This document shows positions 6,704 through 13,823 of a DNA stretch of 15,890 nucleotides, in pieces. Below the pieces are notes generated by a model. That model saw only the letters and a program-made list of their open reading frames with translations. It had not been told where the DNA came from and searched no databases. The DNA lies in the NCBI GenBank assembly GCA_902772685.1, contig CACYBO010000064.1, positions 1 through 15,890 on the forward strand. Direction: 5' to 3'. Both the position numbers and the translations under genes were made by a program. How positions within the stretch are numbered: the stretch's first letter is position 1; every line of letters starts with the position of its first letter. Source of the DNA: an uncultured Eubacteriales bacterium. GTDB taxonomy: Bacteria; Bacillota; Clostridia; Peptostreptococcales; Anaerovoracaceae.

Positions 6704-7921
6704 CTATTTCAGAGCCTCAACCGTATAGATTGTGGCCATCTTACCATTTTTCCACGTGTTGATATAAGCCGTCTTGATCGGGTCTCCGCTCTGGCTGAAA
6801 TTGATCAGTCCTGTTGCCCCTTCAAAACTGTACTGAGGATCGGCGAGAATCTGATTGATTTCTTCACTCGTCGCATCATCGGGCGCCTTGTCTATCGCGT
6901 CGACCGCGACAAAGTAAGCGTCATATCCAAGAGCCATCGCATCGGAAGGCTCGCTGTTATGTCCGTATTCCTCTGCATATGCCTTGAGAAAACTCCTTCT
7001 CTCTTTCGTAATCGCTTCACCTTGTATTCCGCTGTTATCCGCGGAGAAGAACTGCACAAAAGCAACATTCTTTGAAGTTACCTTATTGCTGAGCATATCG
7101 AAAAACGCTTCGTCTTCCCACTCAGAGTCGCCGAGGAAGGTGACGTTCAGCCCCATGTCCGCCGCTTGGTTGATAATGTTTGCATCATCCGTGTAATCTC
7201 CCGGAAGGAATACTTTGTCGACTTTTGACTCCGCCAGTTTTTTGAGGACGCCGCTGTAATCCTTCTGTCCCATGTTGTACTCTTCATAGTACGCTATGGA
7301 GTCATCATTTTCTGTTTCAGCCTTCATTCTGTCGGTGAACGCAGTCGCCTCTGCAAGGGCCACATCATCGTCCCTAGGCAAAAGCACCCCGGCTACGTTT
7401 TCGTTTTCTGACTCCAGTATGTAACGCGCCAGCAGGTCTCCCTGGTTTGAAGTAACATAGCAGACTCTGTAGTAATACGGATTGTTCTTCGTCACGAGGG
7501 GGTTGGTGTTGGTGATCGCAATCGCCGGTATCTTCGCCTCTTTTATGTAAGGCGATGCGGCAAGTGAATAGACATTGCCGTAACTGCCGAGAATCACCTT
7601 AGGTTTTTTATCGACCAGAGTCTTTGCCGCCGTTTCCGTCGCATCGATATCTGACTTGTCATCGGAAAACACCAGTGATATGAGTTTGCCGTTGACATTC
7701 GGGTGGACCTTGTTCGCCAGCTGTATGCCTCTGATCTCGTCTTCGGCGGCCTTTGAATCAGCTCCGGTGACAGGCTCAAGCACGCCTATCTGGATAGTCG
7801 TGTTCGTGTCCTGCTTGTCTATGAATGCCGCCTTAAAGTTGTCCCATGTCGTGCATCCGCACAGTACCATCATCATTACTGCAAGCAGTGATATTATAAT
7901 TGTAATCTTTGTTTTCTTCAC
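6704..7921 (-). CDS. ABC transporter substrate-binding lipoprotein, branched-chain amino acid (LivJ) type
   Basis: An extracellular binding lipoprotein of the periplasmic-binding-protein type I class. From the chosen start it has 405 residues, with a basic start, a hydrophobic helix and a lipobox VLCGC (lipidated C23). The mature part has the class pattern: IQIGVLEPVTGADSKAAEDEIRGIQLA, PKVILGSYGNVYSLAASPYIKEAKIPAIAITNTNP, later KVDKVFLPGDYTDDANIINQA and ALGYDAYFVAVDAID. Ligands of this class are amino acids, amides or similar small molecules; the actual one is unknown. A longer ATG start at 7942 exists but would lie 2 nt from the predicted transcript start with no ribosome binding site. GTG at 7921 has GAGGTG 6 nt upstream and gives a normal signal peptide. 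No permease or ATPase gene is adjacent, which is unusual. Confidence 0.88.
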   Translation of the reverse strand: MKKTKITIIISLLAVMMMVLCGCTTWDNFKAAFIDKQDTNTTIQIGVLEPVTGADSKAAEDEIRGIQLANKVHPNVNGKLISLVFSDDKSDIDATETAAKTLVDKKPKVILGSYGNVYSLAASPYIKEAKIPAIAITNTNPLVTKNNPYYYRVCYVTSNQGDLLARYILESENENVAGVLLPRDDDVALAEATAFTDRMKAETENDDSIAYYEEYNMGQKDYSGVLKKLAESKVDKVFLPGDYTDDANIINQAADMGLNVTFLGDSEWEDEAFFDMLSNKVTSKNVAFVQFFSADNSGIQGEAITKERRSFLKAYAEEYGHNSEPSDAMALGYDAYFVAVDAIDKAPDDATSEEINQILADPQYSFEGATGLINFSQSGDPIKTAYINTWKNGKMATIYTVEALK

Positions 7922-7950
7922 CCGTTTCACCTCGTTGCGCATACATAGTT

Positions 7951-7979
7951 ATTATACATACAACCCCTGAAAACGTAAA
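7951..7979 (-). promoter_or_regulatory. Promoter of the four-gene minus-strand operon
   Basis: On the minus strand TTTACG (7974-7979) is followed after 17 bp by a perfect TATAAT (7951-7956). The predicted transcript start near 7944 argues that the substrate-binding protein starts at GTG 7921, not at ATG 7942. The unit runs to the bidirectional terminator at 4137-4203. Confidence 0.7.
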
Positions 7980-8018
7980 GGACTGATTGCGCCGCATGCC
8001 TGTCATGTGCACTAAAAA

Positions 8019-8047
8019 TTGACATTATTCTGATAAAACGATATGAT
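8019..8047 (+). promoter_or_regulatory. Promoter of the secreted-protein pair
   Basis: TTGACA (8019-8024), 17-bp spacer, TATGAT (8042-8047). The predicted transcript start near 8054 gives a leader of about 50 nt with GAGGAG (8088-8093) 9 nt before the ATG. It is back to back with the promoter at 7951-7979. Confidence 0.8.
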
Positions 8048-8102
8048 TATTGTACCATTTTAAGAACATTATTAATGAAGATAGACTGAGGAGACAGGTA
8101 CA

Positions 8103-9500
8103 ATGAAGAATGTAATACTAAAGAAACTTCTGGCTGTCGCTCTGTCACTTGCCGTTGGCGCGACATTCATACCGCTTCTGGGCGATGGCGCCTACGCAGC
8201 AGATACTCAGGAGAATAACCCTGATGTGGTAGTGGCAGACGAACCGGCAGAACAGAACGGCGCAGACGACATCGATATCTCTGTGGAAGAACCTGCACCG
8301 GGTGAGAACGATATTGTAGATATCACGGATGGAGAAGCTGCAGACGAAACAGCCGTTCCTGAGGAAGCAGCTCCAGCAGCCGAGCAGCTCGATACACCGG
8401 CTCCACCGGAAGAAGATGTGGCCGAGGAACATGTTTATGGCGGCGGAAATGCAAAGCATCTTTACATTCCGGCTTTGATGGATGATTCGGACGACGGCAA
8501 ATTGAGTGCGCAGAGTGTTTCCCTCGGTGCTGTTGATCCGAAACTGTACACTGTAAACATCACACAGAGCGGCAACACTGTTAAATTTTCTGCATCAATC
8601 GATCCCAACTACTGTTTCATAAACGCGTTTGTTGATACGACTGCTGTCTATAAACCGTTTTCGCTCTCCAACGTGAGTTCCTCTTTCAACATCGGCGGTT
8701 ATGCGACAACAGGATACCACACAGTTTCTCTGATGATTGCAAAGGCAAGCAATCCGGATGAGCCAATAGACTTTGTCGGCAGACAATTCATCTCCTGTAA
8801 CAACATCACTGCTGCTCCAAATTACAACGGAAAGTTCTACTATGTTTATTCCAAGTATTTCGATTACTTCCCGTTTGATTTCGGCAAAAACCTCGGCGGC
8901 ACTCTGTATCTGGAATATAAGAAGAGCGGCTGGAAGACTTGGAAGCGGACAGGCGCTATGAAGGCCAACGCAATCAAGCTCTACATGGATCAGGGATTTA
9001 AGATCAGCGGACTCTCCCCAAACAAAAAATATAAAACCAGAATCCGTTATGGAACATATGTTACATATTCAACAGATTACGCCGGCGACGGCAAGTCCTA
9101 TTTCTTCGGCGGACCTGTGCGTAACACAACGACCATTAAAACAGGAATGCCTAAAAAGCCAAAGGTCAAATCCCTGAAGGTAAAGGCTGTCAAGGTCAAG
9201 CGCCATAAAGTAAAACATTACGGCTATTATACCGGCGTATACCTCTACACAGAGAAATACTACACTTATAAAGTCAAAGTAACTGTCAAACTCAAGAAAA
9301 AACCTGGCGCAAAAGGCCTTTGGATCAATGGGAAGTTTGTCAAAGGCAATAAAAAGAAATACACTGTAACGCTTCCTGGATCCACTTACAGTTCTAAAAA
9401 GCCTAAGGGGAAGAAGTTTACCGTCGCCATCAGTTCATACAAGAGCAAGTCCTATGGCGGCCTATCCCCACTGTACAAGAAGGTCAAGAAGATCAAATAG
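8103..9500 (+). CDS. Secreted lysine-rich protein with Fn3-like segment, function unknown
   Basis: An exported protein of 465 residues not assigned to a named family. Residues 1-32 are a Sec signal peptide with likely cleavage after AYA. Residues 33-115 form a strongly acidic, Asp/Glu/Pro/Ala-rich linker. A beta-rich region follows. Residues about 255-345 (LYLEYKKSGWKTWKR, SGLSPNKKYKTRIRYG) have the strand pattern of a fibronectin type III domain. From about residue 350 the chain is very lysine-rich (PKVKSLKVKAVKVKRHKVK, ending YKKVKKIK). There is no LPXTG or membrane anchor, so retention at the wall would have to rely on the basic tail, perhaps binding anionic wall polymers. It lies 48 nt upstream of a second secreted protein of similar design. 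A surface or adhesion role is an inference from composition. Confidence 0.75.
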   Translation: MKNVILKKLLAVALSLAVGATFIPLLGDGAYAADTQENNPDVVVADEPAEQNGADDIDISVEEPAPGENDIVDITDGEAADETAVPEEAAPAAEQLDTPAPPEEDVAEEHVYGGGNAKHLYIPALMDDSDDGKLSAQSVSLGAVDPKLYTVNITQSGNTVKFSASIDPNYCFINAFVDTTAVYKPFSLSNVSSSFNIGGYATTGYHTVSLMIAKASNPDEPIDFVGRQFISCNNITAAPNYNGKFYYVYSKYFDYFPFDFGKNLGGTLYLEYKKSGWKTWKRTGAMKANAIKLYMDQGFKISGLSPNKKYKTRIRYGTYVTYSTDYAGDGKSYFFGGPVRNTTTIKTGMPKKPKVKSLKVKAVKVKRHKVKHYGYYTGVYLYTEKYYTYKVKVTVKLKKKPGAKGLWINGKFVKGNKKKYTVTLPGSTYSSKKPKGKKFTVAISSYKSKSYGGLSPLYKKVKKIK

Positions 9501-9548
9501 TTGAAACCCGCTGTGATGGCAGTATGTTGCAATCTATAGGAGGATAAA

Positions 9549-10721
9549 ATGAAACAACCTATTTCATTACGTTTGTTTGCAGTTCTATTATCAGTAGCAA
9601 TGGTGTTTACTATGATACCACTGAGCGCAGGACTGGCATTTGCAGAGGAAAACACGGATAGCGAAGCAGTGCAGGATAGCGAGCCGGTGCAGGACAGCGA
9701 GGCGGTGCAGGATCCGGAAGAAGTCACATTACAGCCTCTTGACAGCACTCCTGCCGCAAAGGCTTCCGGTGATGAAGTCATCGTTGGCGGAGATAGCAGC
9801 TGCAAGCATGATTGGTATAGCTACATTTTCAGCAAATATTTACCGTATGATGATGAATTTCATTTACGGCTACGGTCTTACTGCCACAAGTGCGACGCAG
9901 ACTTGGGTAAACTTGAAGCTCATAATCGCTTCAGCAATTATGTAAATTGTATACCGCTTGATGCATCTAATCATAAGCAGATACGCCACTGTCCCGATTG
10001 TGATTCTGACTATTATGAAATTGTAGAGCATGATTTGTATGAGAGTGCGTCACCATACAACAGCAGCTATCATCGAACAGGATTGGAATGTGCAGGCTGT
10101 GGTTATAAGGAATACTACGGTTTCGAAAAACACCGTTGGGACAGCAGTGATGAAAGCTGTGTCAGAAAGGCTACGCTCTTCAAAAAGGGAATCATTGAAA
10201 GCAATTGTGCTGACTGCTACCAAACGATGAAGAAGAATGTCAGCTGGAAGCGGGGTTCATCGTACAGTGCTTCTTATAAAATCACATATTTTTCAAACAT
10301 ATACAGAAATTCAAAATCCGTCACTGTCAAGATCGCTAACCCGGCAAAGGGTGCCGTTCTGAAAGTCAAAATCGGCAAAAAGACTTACAAAAAAAAGATA
10401 ACAAACAACAAAAAGAAAATCAAAGTCAAAATCAAGAAGCCGAAAAAGTATGCGCAGAAATTTACAATCAAATTATACTACAAAGGCAAGTTGATCGGCG
10501 TTCCTGACTCATATCTGATCGATGACATTGAGACTTTCGACAGAGTCCTTTATGGAAAGAAAATCAAAAAGGGAATGTCCAAGAAACAAGTACGCTATCT
10601 GTACGACTGGGGCGAACCTCGTGATACGGCATCCTCTTCCGGAGGTTACACTTACTGGTATTATTGGAGCAGTAAATATGTCATCTTCAAAAATGGTAAA
10701 GTAAAGTACTGGTATAAATAA
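9549..10721 (+). CDS. Secreted protein with CxxC/His knuckles, Ig-like segment and BamE/SmpA-like C-terminus
   Basis: An exported protein of 390 residues with no named family recognised. Residues 1-32 are a Sec signal peptide (cleavage after AFA). Residues 37-54 are three copies of DSE[AP]VQ. Four CxxC pairs follow at residues 112/115, 148/151, 181/184 and 220/223; the first three are followed 10-11 residues later by His, which suggests repeated zinc-binding knuckles. Residues about 255-325 are a lysine-rich Ig-like beta segment (GAVLKVKIGKKTYKKKI). Residues 337-390 (KKGMSKKQVRYLYDWGEPRD, then YTYWYYW and VIFKNGKVKYWYK) fit the SmpA/OmlA (BamE) fold, known mainly from outer-membrane assembly but also found in other secreted proteins. 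AGGAGG lies 5 nt before the ATG. It is probably co-transcribed with the preceding secreted protein and ends at a strong terminator. Confidence 0.78.
   Translation: MKQPISLRLFAVLLSVAMVFTMIPLSAGLAFAEENTDSEAVQDSEPVQDSEAVQDPEEVTLQPLDSTPAAKASGDEVIVGGDSSCKHDWYSYIFSKYLPYDDEFHLRLRSYCHKCDADLGKLEAHNRFSNYVNCIPLDASNHKQIRHCPDCDSDYYEIVEHDLYESASPYNSSYHRTGLECAGCGYKEYYGFEKHRWDSSDESCVRKATLFKKGIIESNCADCYQTMKKNVSWKRGSSYSASYKITYFSNIYRNSKSVTVKIANPAKGAVLKVKIGKKTYKKKITNNKKKIKVKIKKPKKYAQKFTIKLYYKGKLIGVPDSYLIDDIETFDRVLYGKKIKKGMSKKQVRYLYDWGEPRDTASSSGGYTYWYYWSSKYVIFKNGKVKYWYK
9657..9710 (+). repeat. In-frame tandem repeat, three 18-bp units
   Basis: Three units encode DSEAVQ, DSEPVQ and DSEAVQ, followed by a partial DPEEV. 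Third-position changes between the units show they are not a fresh duplication. The repeat lies directly after the signal peptide and may vary in copy number as a spacer between strains. Confidence 0.8.
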
Positions 10722-10740
10722 CAATACCTTAAACAATCGG

Positions 10741-10769
10741 CAGGAGATCCATCGGATCTCCTGTTTTTT
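10741..10769 (+). terminator. Intrinsic terminator of the secreted-protein pair
   Basis: CAGGAGATCC and GGATCTCCTG form a perfect 10-bp stem with a 3-nt loop, followed by six T. It ends the secreted-protein transcript and lies only a few bases upstream of the next promoter's -10 element. Confidence 0.93.
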
Positions 10770-10770
10770 A

Positions 10771-10786
10771 TGATATAATCGACCCA
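10771..10786 (+). promoter_or_regulatory. Extended -10 promoter, transcript start predicted on the ATG
   Basis: TGATATAAT (10771-10779) is a full extended -10 element with a perfect TATAAT. Six bases separate it from the ATG at 10786, so the normal start of transcription falls on the A of the ATG and the mRNA would be leaderless. No good -35 is present; the terminator stem occupies that place. No ribosome binding site precedes the ATG and no other in-frame ATG, GTG or TTG exists before the lipobox. Confidence 0.6.
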
Positions 10787-12582
10787 TGGAACACATTGAA
10801 ACAAATCATAAAAACAAGCATCGTCATGCGGCGGGAGCGACGCGGCGGACCATTCTCATTTCTGCAGCATTACTCTTTGCTTTTGCATGCGCATTTGTTT
10901 TCACAGGCTGCGGGGATGACAAACCCGTAGGCGCCGATGTCTCAAAAGGGGTTGCCGGCGTTGCATACTATCATTACGATCCGGCTGACTTCAACGGGAA
11001 ATGCGACAAGCTCGAGGAACTCGCGGCAGGAGAAGACGCGGATGCAATCATAAAAACATATGATGAACTGTACGCGGAGTGCGAAGAGCTCGAAACTCTT
11101 TATTCTGTAGTATACGTTATGTACGCTGCGGATGTGACGAACGATTATTATTCGGACGAACAGCTTTACTCCTATGACAAACTGCAGAAGTGCTCTGACA
11201 GATTGTGCGGAATCTGCCGCCAGATCACAGAGGGTCCCTGCGCGGAACAATTCAAAAAACACGTGGGCGATGATGCGTTCCGGGAATTTGCGGAATATGA
11301 AGTAATGACCAAACGCGAGAAGAAACTCGTCAAAGAGGAAAAGAAACTGGTCGACGAATACTATAACATCATCGACGCATCGGATAAGGACACCTATAAG
11401 TACAAGGGAAAAGAATGGACCTTTGAAATGATTTCCGGTGAGGCGGGAGAAGAATTGTCCATCTCCGATTATGACGGTTATGTTGAAATCTATGACGGTC
11501 TGCTCAAGAAGACCAACGACAAGGCTGGACCGATTTACCTGAAGCTGGTGAAGATACGGTCTGAACTGGCGGACATCGAAGGATACGATAACTTTGCTGC
11601 GTACGCCGATGAGGAAGAATACTGCAGAGATTACACCGAGGACGATATTGAACAGCTGCATAAGGATGTCAAAAAAATCTCGCAGCCTTACTTCGACAAT
11701 TACTATTCATCCGCAGAAAGCGATGGCGTCCTTCCTCATATGTCAACGAAAAAGCTGCTGAGCAACCTGCAAAAGTACAGCGCTCTGGTCGATGATATGG
11801 CCAGTGATTCCGCACAGCAGATGATTGATGAGAATCTCATCAGCATAGGTGATGAAGACGGCCGCCAGGACGGCGCATTCACAACATATATCCGCAAAAC
11901 CAACCGCCCGTTCATCTCGATGACCCTTGACGGACAGCGTGATTTCATCGTTCTGTCCCATGAATTCGGCCACTTCGTCGAATACAACAACGAAACGCCG
12001 GACAACATCCTGACAGACAAAGACAATATCGATCTTGCGGAAATCGCGTCCAACGGATTTGAGGGACTGCTGACCAATTATTATGATGACATCTTCAAGA
12101 GCAGTGCGGAAACCGCCAGAAAAGATACCATTGGCGAGCTCCTTGAAAATGTTATCGACGGATGCGTTGAAGATGAATTTCAGCGCGCGATATATAAAAA
12201 TCCGGAAATGACCCTTGATGAAATGAACGAGTTGTATTCGGACATCTACGCCGAGTACAACAGCTGGGCAGAAGGCGATCCCGGATACTCCTGGGTATAT
12301 ATCGGTCACACTTTCGAATCGCCGATGTATTATATAAGTTATACTGTCAGCGCACTTGCCGCTCTGCAGATATGGAACCAGAGCAATAAGAATTTTGATA
12401 AGGCTGTAAACACATGGGAGAAGATCATCGCTGAAGGAACGTACAACCAAACTTATCTGGATGTTATCGGCAAATGCGGACTCATCAAGTTTACCGAAAA
12501 GGGCGCTGTTAAAAAGATATGCAAGCCTGCACTCAAAGCAACCAGTAACGAATTGGATTTTGATTATGACTTTACGAATTAA
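10786..12582 (+). CDS. M3-family (oligoendopeptidase F-like) metallopeptidase lipoprotein
   Basis: A zinc metallopeptidase of 598 residues, the usual size of oligoendopeptidase F. The zinc site is visible as LSHEFGHFVE (H392, E393, H396), with the third ligand probably E419 in DLAEIASNGFE, 22 residues on, as in the M3 family. Unlike the usual cytoplasmic enzymes it begins with a lipoprotein signal: a His/Lys-rich n-region with RR at 20-21, a hydrophobic stretch and the lipobox FTGC (lipidated C42). It should therefore act outside the membrane, trimming peptides. The middle (110-330) is helical and rich in charged residues, as expected for the M3 helical shell. The gene starts from an extended -10 promoter without a ribosome binding site. 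It overlaps the next gene by 17 bp. Confidence 0.88.
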   Translation: MEHIETNHKNKHRHAAGATRRTILISAALLFAFACAFVFTGCGDDKPVGADVSKGVAGVAYYHYDPADFNGKCDKLEELAAGEDADAIIKTYDELYAECEELETLYSVVYVMYAADVTNDYYSDEQLYSYDKLQKCSDRLCGICRQITEGPCAEQFKKHVGDDAFREFAEYEVMTKREKKLVKEEKKLVDEYYNIIDASDKDTYKYKGKEWTFEMISGEAGEELSISDYDGYVEIYDGLLKKTNDKAGPIYLKLVKIRSELADIEGYDNFAAYADEEEYCRDYTEDDIEQLHKDVKKISQPYFDNYYSSAESDGVLPHMSTKKLLSNLQKYSALVDDMASDSAQQMIDENLISIGDEDGRQDGAFTTYIRKTNRPFISMTLDGQRDFIVLSHEFGHFVEYNNETPDNILTDKDNIDLAEIASNGFEGLLTNYYDDIFKSSAETARKDTIGELLENVIDGCVEDEFQRAIYKNPEMTLDEMNELYSDIYAEYNSWAEGDPGYSWVYIGHTFESPMYYISYTVSALAALQIWNQSNKNFDKAVNTWEKIIAEGTYNQTYLDVIGKCGLIKFTEKGAVKKICKPALKATSNELDFDYDFTN

Positions 12583-13810
12583 TATCCTGCGGGGCCAGGA
12601 TCAGATAGGCGGCTCCATAATTGAATTATCAACAGAAACCACTCGCATCATCCTTGATGCCGGAGCGAACATGGGTGAAACAAGAGTGCACACTTTTGTT
12701 CCAAAAATTCCGGGACTTTTTTCGGGCAAGCCCGCATATGACGCGGTCTTCGCTTCCCACTACCACTCGGATCACATGGGGCTTCTCCGGTACGTTTTGC
12801 CGGAAATACCGATTTACATGGGCCGCGGCGCTTATGATGTCGCATGCGCTATGAGCGCGTTCAAAGGCAGGACACTCGGTTTCTCGCCAGTGCTGATGAA
12901 AGCGAATGTGCCCGTCACTGTCGGGGACATTACAGTAATTCCGACTCCATGCGATCACTCCGCATATGATTCGTTCATGTTCCTTGTGAAAGCATGCGGC
13001 AAAACCGTATTGTACTCTGCTGACTTCCGTTCAACAGGCCGTATGGATTTCGATAAACTCCTTCGTGATCTTCCTGAAGTGGATGCTCTGATTACAGAAG
13101 GCACCACTCTTTCACGCGGGCCGGACTTCCATGAACCAAGCGAAAAGGAACTGGAGGATTTTGCGGTGGAGACACTCAAAGACCGTAAGGGGCCCGCACT
13201 TGTATACCTGTCAGCACAGAATGTTGAGAGAATCGTCACCGCATATAACGCTGCCCGCCGTACCGGTAGAAGATTCATCATGGATGAGCTGACTGCTGTA
13301 GTCGCAGAAGCTGCAAAACTGAAAATCGACGGGTACGTCTTACGCGCTTCACACTCTCTAGCTGAACTTGGAGAGGTCGTTGCAGCAAGCGCCGGCGGCG
13401 GAAGGCACAGGACGCACAGGCGTAAGTCCGGCACATTCCCGGCGGTGTCAGCCGGTAAGGCTTTTTCTTCCAACGACTTCCTGCTCTGCGTCACACCGCA
13501 AAGCCTGATCAACTTCCGGAAGGTTGCTCAAAAAACAGACTTCAAAGACGGTGTGCTGTTCTTCGCGCGCCGTGAAACGCATATGCTGCAGCCGGCGGTA
13601 TCTGCATTTGTAGCACTGATGGAATCAGTCGGCGCGATCGTTCCGGTCCTTCACACAAGCGGCCACGCAGACAGCAATACAATAGACCGGCTGATTCGCG
13701 ATGTCCGTCCATCGGTCATCATTCCGGTCCATACAGAATTGTCCAACTGGTTCGCCCGCTATGAGGACGAATGTCAGGTCATATATGAATGCCGCGATTA
13801 CGAAGTGTAA
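12566..13810 (+). CDS. MBL-fold hydrolase, RNase J/beta-CASP-like
   Basis: A metallo-beta-lactamase-fold protein of 414 residues. The zinc motif HYHSDH is intact (residues 65-70), followed by PCDHSAYDSF (H131) and SADFRSTGR (D153). The C-terminal part has HTSGHAD (363-369) and IIPVHTE (H389), the pair of histidine motifs seen in RNase J and other beta-CASP nucleases. The protein is shorter than RNase J (about 555) and has no separate C-terminal domain. An RNA- or DNA-processing role is likely but the substrate is unknown. A basic stretch at about residues 275-290 (GGGRHRTHRRKSG) interrupts the beta-CASP part and may contact nucleic acid. The start at 12566 overlaps the stop of the peptidase gene and has no strong ribosome binding site, suggesting translational coupling. 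A longer reading frame back to 12461 lies inside the peptidase gene. Confidence 0.82.
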   Translation: MTLRINILRGQDQIGGSIIELSTETTRIILDAGANMGETRVHTFVPKIPGLFSGKPAYDAVFASHYHSDHMGLLRYVLPEIPIYMGRGAYDVACAMSAFKGRTLGFSPVLMKANVPVTVGDITVIPTPCDHSAYDSFMFLVKACGKTVLYSADFRSTGRMDFDKLLRDLPEVDALITEGTTLSRGPDFHEPSEKELEDFAVETLKDRKGPALVYLSAQNVERIVTAYNAARRTGRRFIMDELTAVVAEAAKLKIDGYVLRASHSLAELGEVVAASAGGGRHRTHRRKSGTFPAVSAGKAFSSNDFLLCVTPQSLINFRKVAQKTDFKDGVLFFARRETHMLQPAVSAFVALMESVGAIVPVLHTSGHADSNTIDRLIRDVRPSVIIPVHTELSNWFARYEDECQVIYECRDYEV

Positions 13811-13823
13811 ACGCGCAGAACAT

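Noticed and set aside
12461..12565. Upstream start for the MBL-fold gene
   Set aside because: It lies inside the peptidase reading frame and adds residues before the conserved first strand; ATG 12566 fits the fold.
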